A stretch of 64,000 nt of DNA from Actinomycetes bacterium (GCA_021787365.1 JAJYMB010000027.1:30833-94832), one strand, 5' to 3'; positions 44,576 to 54,754 are shown, counted from the stretch's first letter. Translations and numbers: made by a program. Notes: generated by a model not told the origin, from the sequence alone.

Positions 44576-47176
44576 TCACTCGCCGGCGCCGTTCACGACC
44601 GAGGAAGCCGCCACCACGCCCCTGAAAAGCGCCTCCGTGGCCTTGTGGGCGCAAGCGGCCCCCTCCTCGTCTTCGAGCACGCCGGCGAGCTGGCGGAGCA
44701 AGTCGGTCAGCTGCTTTATGTTGCGCACGAAGTCGCCCGCCGACACGTCCCCGAGGAGCCGGGCCAGTTCTTTTCCTCTCGCCCACCCGTAGGCGAGGCG
44801 GGCGAAGCCAGCGTCGGGCGGCCGGGTTAGGGGGAGGCCGGCCTCTCCCTCGGCCCCCGCGAGCTCGGCGGCTGTAGCTTGTACCGCTCGCCAGCGCTCG
44901 CCGAGGCGGCGGGTGGGCATCTCGGGGCCCAAGGGTTCGGGCGGGAACGGCCCCCTCGGTTCGTAAGTGAAGACCGAAACGAGCGCCGCCATCTCCGCCG
45001 GCGCCAGGGAGGCGAAAAGCCCCCTCTCGGCGCACTCGGTGACCAGGAGGTCCAGGGGGTGGTAGATGCGGGCCAGGCGCTCGCCGGCGACAGACAGCGA
45101 CCACCCTTTTACGTAGCCCCAGCACCCGAGGAGCCCGAGGACCCTGTCGAACTGCCGGCCGAGCGACTCGGAGCGCCCCGCCACCTGCTTCTCCAACCGC
45201 TCCACCTGCCCGGTGAGCCTTCCCACCCGGGCGGCCGCCCGCAGGTGCAGCCGCAGGTCCGGGCACGAGGCGACAGGGTGGGACGGACGTTGCTCGCGCT
45301 GGCGCCGGCCCGCCGGCGGGCGCGCCGCGGCCAGCGTGAGGGCGACTTGGCGCTGGAAACCCCGGTCTCGGGGCGCGAAGGGGACGGGGAGCTCGACGCG
45401 CCCGAGGACAGCTGGAGGGGCCTTGAAGTCGCGCGGGCCCAGCCAGACCACACGGCGCTCCGCGGTTATCGCTCTCACACCGATGACGCCCCCTTTCCTT
45501 TGCGCAATGGAAAGGACGGCCGCCGCGTTACCGGGCCTAGGCACCCCCCGTTTGGCCGGAAGGCTGAGGACGTCCCCCGGCTTCAGCCCCTCCATGGCTT
45601 CCACGACCTCGCCCGGGCGCGCCGGCGGGCTCGGTTGGTCGGCGAGCTTCATGTACTCGAAAACGTCGCCCAGCTCGCAGCGCGCCGATGCGGTGGCTGA
45701 CGCCAGCTCGCGCCTCGCCCGGTCGAGCTGGCTCTCCAGGCGCACGATGTCGGCGTCGGCGCGGTACTGGGCGAACGACAAGTTGAGCAGGTGATGAGCC
45801 TGCTCGGGGCTGCAGCGGCGCACGAGGTTGGTGGCCATGTTGTAGGTAGGCCTAAAGCTCGACGTGAGGGTGAAGGTTCGGGCGCCGGCCAGCGAGGCCA
45901 CCTGCTCGAAGGTGACCTGCGGGGCATAGAGGACGACCGCGTAACCCTCCTCGTCGATGCCCCGGCGCCCGGCCCTGCCGGTGAGCTGGGTGTACTCGCC
46001 GGGGGTAAGGGGTTCGACGCGTTCGCCGCCGAACTTGGCCAGCTTCTCGATGACCACCGAACGTGCCGGCATGTTGATGCCGAGGGAAAGTGTCTCGGTG
46101 GCAAAGACCACCTGCACCAAGCCGAGGAGGAAGCAGCGTTCGACCGCTTCTTTGAACGGGGGCACCATGCCGGCGTGGTGCGCCGCGAACCCAGCCTCGA
46201 GGCTCGTCAACCAGGTCCCGTAGCCGAGGGCGTCGAGGTCGGCGTCGGAGAGGTGCCTCGCCGCTTCCTCGGCTACCTCGCGGATCTGCCGGCGCTGCTC
46301 GGGGCTCGTGAGCGGGCGGCATGCCGACAGGCACTGGCGTACTGCCTCGTCGCAACCAGCCCGGCTGAAAATGAAGTAGATGGCCGGTAGGAGGCCCTCG
46401 CGCTCCAGTGCCTCGACGGTCTCGGCCCTCCCCGGCACGAAGAGCCGGGACCGCCGGTGGGCGCGCCAACCGTCGCCGGCGCCGGCGGTGAGCGCGGCAC
46501 CGCGGGGGTTGGGGTTGCCGCCGACCAGGGTCGGCAGCATCACGAGCTCGTCTGTTCGGCGGTCGCCGGCCAAGAAGAGGTTGTGGAGGGGGACGGGGCG
46601 GCGTTCCTCTATCACGGCGCGAGTGGAGCCCCGCACGGTGCCCACCCAGTCGGCCAGCTCCTCGGCGTTGGAGACGGTGGCGGACAGGCAGACCAGGTCG
46701 ACCTCCGGGGCCAGGTGGATGATGACCTCCTCCCACACCGGCCCGCGGTAGGGGTCCTGGAGGTAATGGACCTCGTCCAGGACCACGTAGCGGAGGCCCG
46801 CCAAGGTCGATGAGCCGGCGTAGACCATGTTCCGCAGCACCTCGGTGGTCATGACCACGACCGGCGCCTCGCCGTTCAGCGAGTTGTCGCCAGTGAGGAG
46901 CCCCACCTTGGCCGAGCCGTAGCGCCGGCAGAAGTCGGCGTACTTCTGGTTGGAAAGAGCCTTCAGGGGGGTCGTGTAGAACGCCTTCCCGCCGGCCGAC
47001 AGAGCCAGTTCGACCGCGTACTCGGCCACCAGGGTCTTGCCCGAACCGGTCGGGGCGGCCACGACCACGCTGTGCCCCTCGTCCAAGGCGTCGATGGCCT
47101 TTATCTGGAACGGGTCGAGCTCGAAGCCGGCGTTCGCAATGAAGGCCGCCCGCGCTGCGGCCGGTCCGCGTCGCAA
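44576..47176 (-). CDS. Ski2-like DExH helicase (HelY-like)
   Basis: 866 aa; APTGSGKTLVAEYA, LDEVHYLQD, LSATVSNAEELADW, TGRAGRRGIDEEGYAV. Confidence 0.92.
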   Translation of the reverse strand: MRRGPAAARAAFIANAGFELDPFQIKAIDALDEGHSVVVAAPTGSGKTLVAEYAVELALSAGGKAFYTTPLKALSNQKYADFCRRYGSAKVGLLTGDNSLNGEAPVVVMTTEVLRNMVYAGSSTLAGLRYVVLDEVHYLQDPYRGPVWEEVIIHLAPEVDLVCLSATVSNAEELADWVGTVRGSTRAVIEERRPVPLHNLFLAGDRRTDELVMLPTLVGGNPNPRGAALTAGAGDGWRAHRRSRLFVPGRAETVEALEREGLLPAIYFIFSRAGCDEAVRQCLSACRPLTSPEQRRQIREVAEEAARHLSDADLDALGYGTWLTSLEAGFAAHHAGMVPPFKEAVERCFLLGLVQVVFATETLSLGINMPARSVVIEKLAKFGGERVEPLTPGEYTQLTGRAGRRGIDEEGYAVVLYAPQVTFEQVASLAGARTFTLTSSFRPTYNMATNLVRRCSPEQAHHLLNLSFAQYRADADIVRLESQLDRARRELASATASARCELGDVFEYMKLADQPSPPARPGEVVEAMEGLKPGDVLSLPAKRGVPRPGNAAAVLSIAQRKGGVIGVRAITAERRVVWLGPRDFKAPPAVLGRVELPVPFAPRDRGFQRQVALTLAAARPPAGRRQREQRPSHPVASCPDLRLHLRAAARVGRLTGQVERLEKQVAGRSESLGRQFDRVLGLLGCWGYVKGWSLSVAGERLARIYHPLDLLVTECAERGLFASLAPAEMAALVSVFTYEPRGPFPPEPLGPEMPTRRLGERWRAVQATAAELAGAEGEAGLPLTRPPDAGFARLAYGWARGKELARLLGDVSAGDFVRNIKQLTDLLRQLAGVLEDEEGAACAHKATEALFRGVVAASSVVNGAGE

Positions 47177-47180
47177 GGTG

Positions 47181-47639
47181 CTAGTTGAGCGCCGGGTCGT
47201 CAGGAAGGGGCAGGTCGGTGGGCTCTACCGCCGCCCATTCGCCCGAGCCGGCCGCCCTGGCCGCCAGGCCGGTGGTGCCGTCGCCGGCCCCCAGGTCACC
47301 CGGAAAGACGCCGGCAGCCCCGGCAGCCCCGTCTTCTCCGCTATCGAGCGCGGACTGGTCGCCCCGGGGCTTCGACATGGCGTCGATGTAGCGGAGCGGG
47401 CTGCGCAAGCTCGCGAGGTCGGCCAGGTCTTCGAGGCCGGCGTCCTGCAACCCCGACCGCACGGCCGCTCGTGGCTCGGCCAGCACCTCTTCCATCTCTG
47501 CTCGGGCGGTTGCTGTGTACTTGCGGAGCTCCGCCAGGCCACGGCCCATGCTCCTAGCCATCTTGGGCAGCCTTTCGGGCCCGAGCACGATGAGGGCGAT
47601 AACGAACAACACGAGCAGCTTTTCGGGGTCTATGCCCAT
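47181..47639 (-). CDS. Sec-independent protein translocase subunit (TatA/TatB family)
   Basis: MGIDPEKLLVLFVIALIVLGPERLPKMARSMGRGLAELRKYT. Confidence 0.88.
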   Translation of the reverse strand: MGIDPEKLLVLFVIALIVLGPERLPKMARSMGRGLAELRKYTATARAEMEEVLAEPRAAVRSGLQDAGLEDLADLASLRSPLRYIDAMSKPRGDQSALDSGEDGAAGAAGVFPGDLGAGDGTTGLAARAAGSGEWAAVEPTDLPLPDDPALN

Positions 47640-47681
47640 TACCCACCAGCGTACCCACGCAGCTTGCCGGCGCCAGCCTCC

Positions 47682-47849
47682 TCAGCCGGGTGTGTGCCTG
47701 CTGCGGCGGGCTTCGTCGCGGACTTCGGCCAGGCGGAGCCGGGAAAGGGCGACCCGCTGCCCTTCGCGCGCCAGGGCGTGAGCCACCCGGGCGAACAAGC
47801 CCGCAGCCACCGCCCCGAGGGCGAGAGGCGCCAGCCAGGCCCAGCTCAC
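47682..47849 (-). CDS. Small membrane protein, not in ORF track
   Basis: GTG start; VSWAWLAPLALGAVAAGLFARVAHALAREGQRVALSRLRLAEVRDEARRSRHTPG* with one TM stretch. Confidence 0.5.
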   Translation of the reverse strand: MSWAWLAPLALGAVAAGLFARVAHALAREGQRVALSRLRLAEVRDEARRSRHTPG

Positions 47850-47859
47850 GGCGCGGCCT

Positions 47860-48225
47860 TCAACGGGAGCCGAGCGGGCCCCCGCCCGCGCCCATGACCT
47901 GGTCCAGCCAGTCCTTGGAGTCGAGCTCGAAGTGGAAGGCGAGCAGGTCGTCGTAGGTGATCGGCGGGCCGCTCTTCTGCTCGTACAGCTCCCCCGGCAG
48001 GTCCCAGTTGACCACCTTCACGCCGGCGGAGACCAGCAGTTCGATGACCCGGGCCTCGGCCGGTTTGTTGACGATCAGGCGGCAAGTGGGGCACAAGAAA
48101 GAGTACGTCCCCTCCTCGGTCGCCGAGCACACCTGCACCTTCACGTCGCGCGTGGTCAGCTCGACGTCTCCACAACCCGGACAGCTCGCCCTTACAGTCG
48201 CCACCTTCAGCGCTCCTTTACCCAC
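47860..48225 (-). CDS. Hypothetical zinc-ribbon protein
   Basis: 121 aa; CPGCGDVELTTRDVKVQVC...YSFLCPTCRLIVNKPA. Confidence 0.75.
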   Translation of the reverse strand: MGKGALKVATVRASCPGCGDVELTTRDVKVQVCSATEEGTYSFLCPTCRLIVNKPAEARVIELLVSAGVKVVNWDLPGELYEQKSGPPITYDDLLAFHFELDSKDWLDQVMGAGGGPLGSR

Positions 48226-48309
48226 CGGGCCCGACGCTCTGGGCCCGCCAAAACACCCATGTCAGGTATCGGCGCGCGGCGGCCTTTCTTGAGCCCGGCC
48301 GGCCACCTG

Positions 48310-48945
48310 TCAAAGGAGGCCGATGCGCCCGACCGGCCAGATGCGTACGAAAGCACGCCCGACGATGTAGCTGTCCGGCAGGGCTCCCCAATAGCGCGAG
48401 TCGTAGGAGTCGCGGCGGTTGTCGCCCATCACGAAGACGTAACCCTTGGGGACTTTGTAGGGGTTCGGGAAGTTGATCATGCCGGGTTGGTCCCAGGTCG
48501 TGCAGTACTCCGAGAAGGGGTTCTGCCAGCCCTTGGGGAGGTACTTCTGGGCTTCTTCCTTGCCGTTTACGTAGATCCCGCAGTTCTTCACCTGCATGGT
48601 CTCCCCGCCCACGGCCACCACCCGCTTGATCAGGTCGTCTATGCCCGGCGTGGTGTCCTTGGGCGGGCGCCGGAAGACGATGACGTCGCCCACGTGGATC
48701 TTGTGGAAGTCGTAGGACAGCTTGTTGACCAGGACCCGGTCACCCACGTGCAAGGTGGGGTACATCGAAAGGGAAGGGATGTAAAAGGCCTGTATGGCGA
48801 AAGTCTTGATGAGCAGGGCCGCGACCAGGGCGACCACTATGATCACGACCCACTCGACTAGGGCCTGGCGCCGGCTTCTCGGTTTTTCCTGTTCCGCCTG
48901 CCCGCCCGTGTGCTCGTGGGTCGCCTCTTCGCCTGCCAGGGTCAC
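48310..48945 (-). CDS. lepB: Signal peptidase I
   Basis: YIPSLSMYPTLHVGDRVLVNK, DLIKRVVAVGGE, FVMGDNRRDSYDSRYWGALP. Confidence 0.95.
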   Translation of the reverse strand: MTLAGEEATHEHTGGQAEQEKPRSRRQALVEWVVIIVVALVAALLIKTFAIQAFYIPSLSMYPTLHVGDRVLVNKLSYDFHKIHVGDVIVFRRPPKDTTPGIDDLIKRVVAVGGETMQVKNCGIYVNGKEEAQKYLPKGWQNPFSEYCTTWDQPGMINFPNPYKVPKGYVFVMGDNRRDSYDSRYWGALPDSYIVGRAFVRIWPVGRIGLL

Positions 48946-48955
48946 CCCTTGGAGG

Positions 48956-50017
48956 TTACCGTGCGCGTTCCGGCGCCTGGGGTAGCCCCCCCCGCCCCGA
49001 GGCCGTGGCCGCAGCCCCGCCGGCCGCAGCCCCGCCGGCCCCAGCCCCGCCGGCCCCAGCCCCGCCGGCCCCAGCCCCGCCGGCGTAGCCGTAGATGGCG
49101 AGCACCCGTCGAGCGGCCTCGGCCGCTACGCCCTCGGCGCCCGACACCACGGTGGTCGCCGGCCCCGCCCGCAGCAAAAGTCTTTCCAGCCAGGCACGTG
49201 AGCTCACCCGGAGCCGCACGCGCAACCGGCCGCCAGCCAGTTCCTCGGTGCCCTCGTTGGGGTAGCGGGCCGCCACCCAGCGCGCCTCGGGGGCGAGGTC
49301 GAGCACCACCACCGGGTCCTCGGGCCTGGCCTGGTACACATCGAGCGGGCCGAGGTCGCCCGGTGGCTCGAAACCCTCCTCGAGCACGGTGGCCGAGCGG
49401 GCACGGTCGACCCGGAAGAGCCGGCGGCCTTCGACGAGCTCGCACCAGGCGAGGAGGTACCAGTTCCCCTCGGAGGAAAAGACCTGCCAAGGGTGCACGA
49501 CACGCTCGGTCGTCTCGTCCCGCCCGAAGGAGTAGTAAAAAAGCCGGACCTTGCGCCTGTCCCGGGCAGCGGCCTGCAAAGTGGCGAGGACCGGACCGGC
49601 GGCGGTCCCCGGTTCCACGGCTAGAGCACCCTCCACGCCCGTCCCGAGGGCGCGTTCCAACTTGGCCACAGCGCTGGACAGGGACGCCACGCCGGCGCCG
49701 GCCGGCGTCGCCAGGACCGCCCGTGCGGCAGCGAGCAGGGCCAGGCCCTCGGGGGCGGTCAACCGTAGAGGCCGGCGGAACCAGTCCGCAAAGCGCACCC
49801 ACACCCTCGCACCCTCGATGTCGACCTCGATCAAAGAGTCAGGGGTAAACGGGTAAACCCCGCACATAAACAAAAGCTCGAGGTCTTGCACCAGTTCTTC
49901 CTCGGGCACGCCGAAGCGCTCCGAGACCTCGGTGAGGAGCGGCCCGTCCTGGGCGACGACCCAGGGGACGATCGCCAGCAAGCGGGCGAGCCGCTCGCCG
50001 GCGCCAGCCCGGCTCAC
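48956..50017 (-). CDS. pafC: Proteasome accessory WYL-domain protein PafC
   Basis: WYL-domain protein (VRLFYYSFGRDETTERVVHPWQVFSSEGNWYLLAWCE) directly downstream of pafB; GTG start overlaps pafB stop. Confidence 0.88.
   Translation of the reverse strand: MSRAGAGERLARLLAIVPWVVAQDGPLLTEVSERFGVPEEELVQDLELLFMCGVYPFTPDSLIEVDIEGARVWVRFADWFRRPLRLTAPEGLALLAAARAVLATPAGAGVASLSSAVAKLERALGTGVEGALAVEPGTAAGPVLATLQAAARDRRKVRLFYYSFGRDETTERVVHPWQVFSSEGNWYLLAWCELVEGRRLFRVDRARSATVLEEGFEPPGDLGPLDVYQARPEDPVVVLDLAPEARWVAARYPNEGTEELAGGRLRVRLRVSSRAWLERLLLRAGPATTVVSGAEGVAAEAARRVLAIYGYAGGAGAGGAGAGGAGAGGAAAGGAAATASGRGGLPQAPERAR
49011..49085 (-). repeat. 15-bp x5 tandem repeat in pafC 3' end
   Basis: (G/C)CAGCCCCGCCGGCC units; encodes (GGAGA)n. 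Confidence 0.9.
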
Positions 50018-51084
50018 CACGGCGCCCCACCTCGTTTCGCGCCCTCGCCGGCCGCAGCGCCCTCGCCGGCCGCAGCGCCCTCGCCGGCCGCAGCGCCCTC
50101 GCCGGCCGCCCCGCCCGGCCCGCCCCCTGCCGCCTGGGCGCCGGCGATGGCCTGTAGCCACGAGACGAGCGCTTCCCGGGCGTCGGGCGGGGAGAGCACT
50201 TCGGCGTGGTCGAGCAGGCCCAGCACGAACCCGCGGAAGCCCTCCCAGTTGGTCACTTCCAGCCGGAAACGCGTTGCACCGCTCGGCTCTTCGCGGGCGA
50301 CGGCTTCTTCGCCCGCGAGGCGGCGCACCCAGGGTGCCTGGCTGGCGTCGACGAGCAGTTCGACGACGACCGGTGCGTCCTCCCCCAGCCGCCAGGGCGG
50401 GGGTGGCCCTGCCGGCGTGCCTTGGGGGCGCGCGAACGCCCCGGGCTTGCCCTCGAGCTTCACCTCCCCCTCCAGCCGGTCCACCCGGAAAAGCCGCTCG
50501 GCGCCACGGGAATGGTCGAAGCCGGCCACGTACCAGCGGCCGTCACGGTAAGAGAGCCGGTAGGGGTCGACTTGGCGCACCACGCCGTTGTAGGCAAAGC
50601 TCACGGACTGCCTGTCGGCCAGGGCGGAAAACAGCGTCGCCACCTCGGCCGAGAGGGGCACGTCGGCCACCGGCCCGGCCTGCAGGGCGGCAGGGGCACG
50701 CCCCAGCTTGCGCAGGGCGCTGGAGGCGCCGTCCCCGGCACCCTCCCCGCGCAACTCGACGAGCGACCCCGCCAGCGACAGGGCCATCAGTTCCTCCTCG
50801 TCGAGACCGGGGTCGTGCATCTCGTAGAGCTCCCGGGGGACCCAGTAACCGGTCTGGTCCTGAGCAGCTCCGGGGTGGAGCGGCTCCGCCAGCACCGGGA
50901 TGCCCATCTGGCGCAGGAGTTCCTTGTCCCGCTCGAAGTTCCGCCGGGAGCTGGCGGGGTCCTCGCTGTAACCGCCCACCCGCTCACGGAGCTCGTCGCG
51001 CGAGAGGGGGCGGCGGGTGTCGAGAAGGGCGACCAAGAGGTTGACGAGCCGTTCGAGGCGGTCTGGAGCGTTGCGCCCGCTCAC
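50014..51084 (-). CDS. pafB: Proteasome accessory WYL-domain protein PafB
   Basis: Starts [39 protein letters not shown]-type [43 protein letters not shown]; the longer ORF to 52236 is artefactual. Confidence 0.9.
   Translation of the reverse strand: MSGRNAPDRLERLVNLLVALLDTRRPLSRDELRERVGGYSEDPASSRRNFERDKELLRQMGIPVLAEPLHPGAAQDQTGYWVPRELYEMHDPGLDEEELMALSLAGSLVELRGEGAGDGASSALRKLGRAPAALQAGPVADVPLSAEVATLFSALADRQSVSFAYNGVVRQVDPYRLSYRDGRWYVAGFDHSRGAERLFRVDRLEGEVKLEGKPGAFARPQGTPAGPPPPWRLGEDAPVVVELLVDASQAPWVRRLAGEEAVAREEPSGATRFRLEVTNWEGFRGFVLGLLDHAEVLSPPDAREALVSWLQAIAGAQAAGGGPGGAAGEGAAAGEGAAAGEGAAAGEGAKRGGAPW
50041..50112 (-). repeat. 18-bp x4 tandem repeat in pafB 3' end
   Basis: GCCCTCGCCGGCCGCAGC units; encodes (AAAGEG)n. 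Confidence 0.9.
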
Positions 51085-52439
51085 AGGGACGCGATCAGCT
51101 TCTCGACCCGCTCGTCCCTGGCCTTGAACGGGTCCTTGCACAAGACCGTGCGCTGGGCCTGGTCGTTCAGTTTGAGGTGGACCCAGTCCACGGTGAAATC
51201 GCGCCGGCGTTCCTTGGCGCGGCGGATGAACTCCCCGCGGAGCCTCGCCCGGGTGGTCTGGGGCGGCTCGTCGAGGGCGCGCTCGATCTCTTCGTCTGTG
51301 ACGACGCGTTCTACGAGGCCGCGCCGTTCGAGCCGGTAGTAGAGGCCCCGCCGGCGGTTGACGTCGTGGTACTGGAGGTCCATCAGGGCCACCTTGGGGT
51401 GCGTGAGCGGGATGCCCTCGCGCTCGCGATAGGCCTCGATCAGGTTGTGCTTTATGACCCAGTCGCACTCCCGGTCGAGGGACCACGGGTCCTTCTCCAG
51501 GCCGGTGAGGCAGTGCTCCCACATCTGCAGCGCCTTTTCCTCGAGCGGGGAGAGCCCTTTTTGTTGTTGGTAGCGCTGCGCACGTTCGAGGTACTCGCCC
51601 TGTATCTCGAGGGCGCTCGCCTCGCGGCCGTTGGCGAGCCTCACCTTGCGCCGGCAGGTCACGTCGTGGCTTATCTCCCTGATGGCGCGGATGGGGTTTT
51701 CGAGGGTCATGTCGCGCATGACGACCGAGGAGTCCTCGAGCATCCGCAGCATGATGCTGGCCGCGCCCACCTTCAAGAACGTGGCGTACTCGCTCATGTT
51801 GGAGTCCCCCACGATCACGTGCAGGCGCCGGTAGCGCTCGGCGTCGGCGTGGGGCTCGTCCCTCGTGTTTATGATCGGGCGGCTCCGGGTCGTCGCTGAC
51901 GACACGCTCTCCCATATGTGCTCGGCCCGCTGGCTGATGCAGTACTGCGCACCCCGAGCCGTCTGGAGCACCTTGCCGGCGCCCGCATAGATCTGGCGCG
52001 AAATGAGGAACGGGATCAGCACCTCGGCGTAGTGGGTGAAGTCGTCGCGCCGGGTGGTGAGGTAGTTCTCGTGGCAGCCGTAGGAGTTGCCGGCGCTGTC
52101 GGTGTTGTTCTTGAAGAGGAAGATGACCCCGCGGATCCCCTCCTCCCGGAGGCGCGCCTCGGCGGACACGACGAGGTGCTCGAGGATCCGTTCGCCGGCC
52201 TTGTCGTGGATGACGAGGTCGGAGATGGAGTCGCACTCAGGCGTGGCGTACTCGGGGTGCGAGCCCACGTCCAGGTAGAGCCGGGCCCCGTTTTCCAGGA
52301 ACACGTTCGAGCTCCTGCCCCAGGACACGACCCTCCGGAAGAGGTAGCGGGCCACCTCGTCAGGGCTGAGCCGGCGCTGGCCGCGCAGCGTGCAGGTCAC
52401 GCCGTACTCGTTTTCGAGCCCGAAGATTCGTCGTTCCAT
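51081..52439 (-). CDS. pafA: Pup--protein ligase PafA
   Basis: [69 protein letters not shown]. Confidence 0.97.
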   Translation of the reverse strand: MERRIFGLENEYGVTCTLRGQRRLSPDEVARYLFRRVVSWGRSSNVFLENGARLYLDVGSHPEYATPECDSISDLVIHDKAGERILEHLVVSAEARLREEGIRGVIFLFKNNTDSAGNSYGCHENYLTTRRDDFTHYAEVLIPFLISRQIYAGAGKVLQTARGAQYCISQRAEHIWESVSSATTRSRPIINTRDEPHADAERYRRLHVIVGDSNMSEYATFLKVGAASIMLRMLEDSSVVMRDMTLENPIRAIREISHDVTCRRKVRLANGREASALEIQGEYLERAQRYQQQKGLSPLEEKALQMWEHCLTGLEKDPWSLDRECDWVIKHNLIEAYREREGIPLTHPKVALMDLQYHDVNRRRGLYYRLERRGLVERVVTDEEIERALDEPPQTTRARLRGEFIRRAKERRRDFTVDWVHLKLNDQAQRTVLCKDPFKARDERVEKLIASL

Positions 52440-52490
52440 ACGTCTCCTGTTGGGGCAGGCTAGTGCCCGTAGAGTAGCCTTCAGTCAGGT

Positions 52491-52847
52491 ATGCGGATGG
52501 TCCACCTCCGGACGGTGCCCGACTTCTGGGAAGCCAACGTGCTGGCCGCCCGTCTCGGGTCCGAGGGCTTCGTGACGGAGCTGCGGGCCAACCTGTGCCG
52601 CCCGTACGCCTTTGGCGACGTGAGCGTGCTCGTCGCCGAGCCCCAGGCCGAAATGGCGGCCGAGCTCCTGCTCGCCGACGAGGTCGAGGCGGCCTTCGCC
52701 GGCGACGCGACGGCTGCCGGGGCCGGCGAGGCGGAGCCGGGGACGACGGCTCTCCGGGGCCGCTGGGCACGCTACCGGCGTCTCTTGGCCGCGGTGGCCG
52801 CCCTGCTCGTGGCGGGTGCCCCGGTGCTGGCGCATTTCATCGGCTAG
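52491..52847 (+). CDS. DUF2007-like small protein with C-terminal TM
   Basis: MVHLRTVPDFWEANVLAARLGSEGFVTELRANLCRPYAFGDVSVLVAEPQAEMAAELL; opposite strand to pup cluster. Confidence 0.65.
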   Translation: MRMVHLRTVPDFWEANVLAARLGSEGFVTELRANLCRPYAFGDVSVLVAEPQAEMAAELLLADEVEAAFAGDATAAGAGEAEPGTTALRGRWARYRRLLAAVAALLVAGAPVLAHFIG

Positions 52848-52887
52848 CACTGCCGGCGACCGCGCTCCTCCGAGCGAGCCAGGCTGA

Positions 52888-53706
52888 TCAGGCTTCGTCC
52901 CCATCTGCTGGCGCTTGCTCCGCCGGTGTTGCCTCCGCCGGTGTTGCCTCCGCCGCTGTTGCCTCCGCCGGCGTTCCCTCCGCCGGCGTTCCCTCCGCCG
53001 GTGCCTCGGCGCCAGCGCCTTTTTCCTCGGGGCGGCCGAGCAACGCAGCGATCTCGGGCCCCACGATGCGCCGGAACGCACGCCGGCCGTTGCTCCGCTC
53101 GAGCACCGCCACCTCGAGTTCCCCCGGGCCGATCGGGCGCCCGCCCCCCAACGCCGCCACCGACGCCGTCAAGGCCTCGGGGAGGGGCCAACCAGCCCGG
53201 AAGGCGCGCTCCATGCGGTCACTTATCGCGTCCGACTCACCCCCGAGAGCGGTGAAACGCTCCTCGTCCACTACTGTCCCGTCGTAGAGGATGTGGAACA
53301 GCTGGTCCTCCCCTGCTCGCGGCCCCACCTCTGCAACCAGGATCTCGACCTCGAGCGGCTTCATTTCGTGGGTGAACACGTTGCCCATGTAGCGGGCGTA
53401 GAGGTTGGCGAGGGAGCGGGCGTCCACGTCCTCCCGGCTGAACTGGTAGCCCCTCAGGTCCGCCGCCTGCACCCCCGAGACCCGTAGCTGGTCGAACTCG
53501 TTGTACTTGCCCACGCCGGCAAAAGCGATGCGGTCGTAGATCTCGCTCACCTTGTGGAGCGAGCGGGAGCTGTTCTCGCCGCAGATCAGCACGCCTCGGT
53601 CGTAGACGGTGCCGACCAGGGGGCGGCCCCGGGCGATGTTCTTGCGGGCAAAGTCGGCCTTGTCCTTCATGAACTGCTCGGGGGCTACGTAGAAGGGCAT
53701 GGTCAT
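52888..53706 (-). CDS. prcA: 20S proteasome alpha subunit
   Basis: MTMPFYVAPEQFMKDKADFARKNIARGRPLVGTVYDRGVLICGEN; adjacent prcB. Confidence 0.96.
   Translation of the reverse strand: MTMPFYVAPEQFMKDKADFARKNIARGRPLVGTVYDRGVLICGENSSRSLHKVSEIYDRIAFAGVGKYNEFDQLRVSGVQAADLRGYQFSREDVDARSLANLYARYMGNVFTHEMKPLEVEILVAEVGPRAGEDQLFHILYDGTVVDEERFTALGGESDAISDRMERAFRAGWPLPEALTASVAALGGGRPIGPGELEVAVLERSNGRRAFRRIVGPEIAALLGRPEEKGAGAEAPAEGTPAEGTPAEATAAEATPAEATPAEQAPADGDEA
52921..52995 (-). repeat. 15-bp x5 tandem repeat in prcA 3' end
   Basis: CGCCGG(T/C)GTT(G/C)CCTC units; encodes (EGTPA/EATPA)n. Confidence 0.9.
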
Positions 53707-54524
53707 GGCTCGTCCTCCCTGTGGACCTCGGCCACGGACAGGGTGGCGATAACCCTCTCGAACGCCGTCGCCACCTCGACCTCGGGCACGCGCTGGAACC
53801 CATCTTTGGTTATGGTCGCCACGGTCGGGTAGATGCCGCGGACGGCGTCCGGCCCACCCGTGGCCGAGTCCTCGTCGGCGGCCTGCCAGAGCGCCCGGAC
53901 GCACAGCTCCACTCCCTCGTCACGCGAGAGGTCGTCTTTGAAACCGAGCTTTATGGTCGTGCGGGCGTCACGGCCGCCCGAACCCTCGGCGTGGAAGTCG
54001 GTTTCCTCGTAGCGGCCCCCGGTCGGGTCGTAGGTGTAGATACGGCCCCTGTCGCGACGCAGGTCGTAGCCGGCGAAGAGCGGGACCACGATCAGGCCTT
54101 GCAACGCCATGGCGAAGTTGCCCCGCACCATCTGGGAGAGCTGGTTGGCCTTGCCCTCGAGGCTCAGCTCCTGGCCCTCCACTTTCTCGTAGTGTTCGAG
54201 CTGGAGCTGGAAGAGGCGGACCATTTCCAGCGCCGGCCCCGCGGCGCCGGCGATGGCCACGCCGCTGTGGGCGTCTGCAGGATGGACCTTTTCCATGGTG
54301 CGATGGGCTATGGCGGAGCCGGCGGTGGCACGGCGGTCCCCCGCCATGATCACCCCGTCGCGGTAACGGACCGCGCAGATGGTGGTGCCGTGTGCAACTT
54401 GGAACGGTGGCGCCGACGCACCCCGAACCGCTTGGGCCGCGAAAGGCGAGAGCCCCATCCGCTCGAGGAGCCCGTGGAAGTCGGGCCCGGGGTCGTGTTG
54501 GGGCGGGAAGACGGGAAGAGTCAT
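53703..54524 (-). CDS. prcB: 20S proteasome beta subunit (with propeptide)
   Basis: Propeptide then AHG-TTICAVRYRDGVIMAGDRRATAGSAIAHRTMEKVHP. Confidence 0.97.
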   Translation of the reverse strand: MTLPVFPPQHDPGPDFHGLLERMGLSPFAAQAVRGASAPPFQVAHGTTICAVRYRDGVIMAGDRRATAGSAIAHRTMEKVHPADAHSGVAIAGAAGPALEMVRLFQLQLEHYEKVEGQELSLEGKANQLSQMVRGNFAMALQGLIVVPLFAGYDLRRDRGRIYTYDPTGGRYEETDFHAEGSGGRDARTTIKLGFKDDLSRDEGVELCVRALWQAADEDSATGGPDAVRGIYPTVATITKDGFQRVPEVEVATAFERVIATLSVAEVHREDEP

Positions 54525-54754
54525 AAGTGCCTACCGACCATAGCGGCCGGGATGGTGGCCTGGCGCACGGGTGGCATCGCCGGCGCGACGCCAGGCACGT
54601 GGCCGGCGAACCGGCCTTGGCACCAAGGCCCACCAAGGCCCGCCGTTCAGTGCACGGCCGTCCCGCCGAAACCTAGCCGTCGCCGGCCGGGACAGGGGCC
54701 CCCATCCGACGACGCCGGCGCGCCCGCCGCGAGCCGGCTGGCAACGCCCCCTTA

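Noticed and set aside
50014-52236. 740-aa ORF as a single protein
   Set aside because: N-terminal half is an out-of-frame reading of pafA; pafB starts with GTG at 51084.
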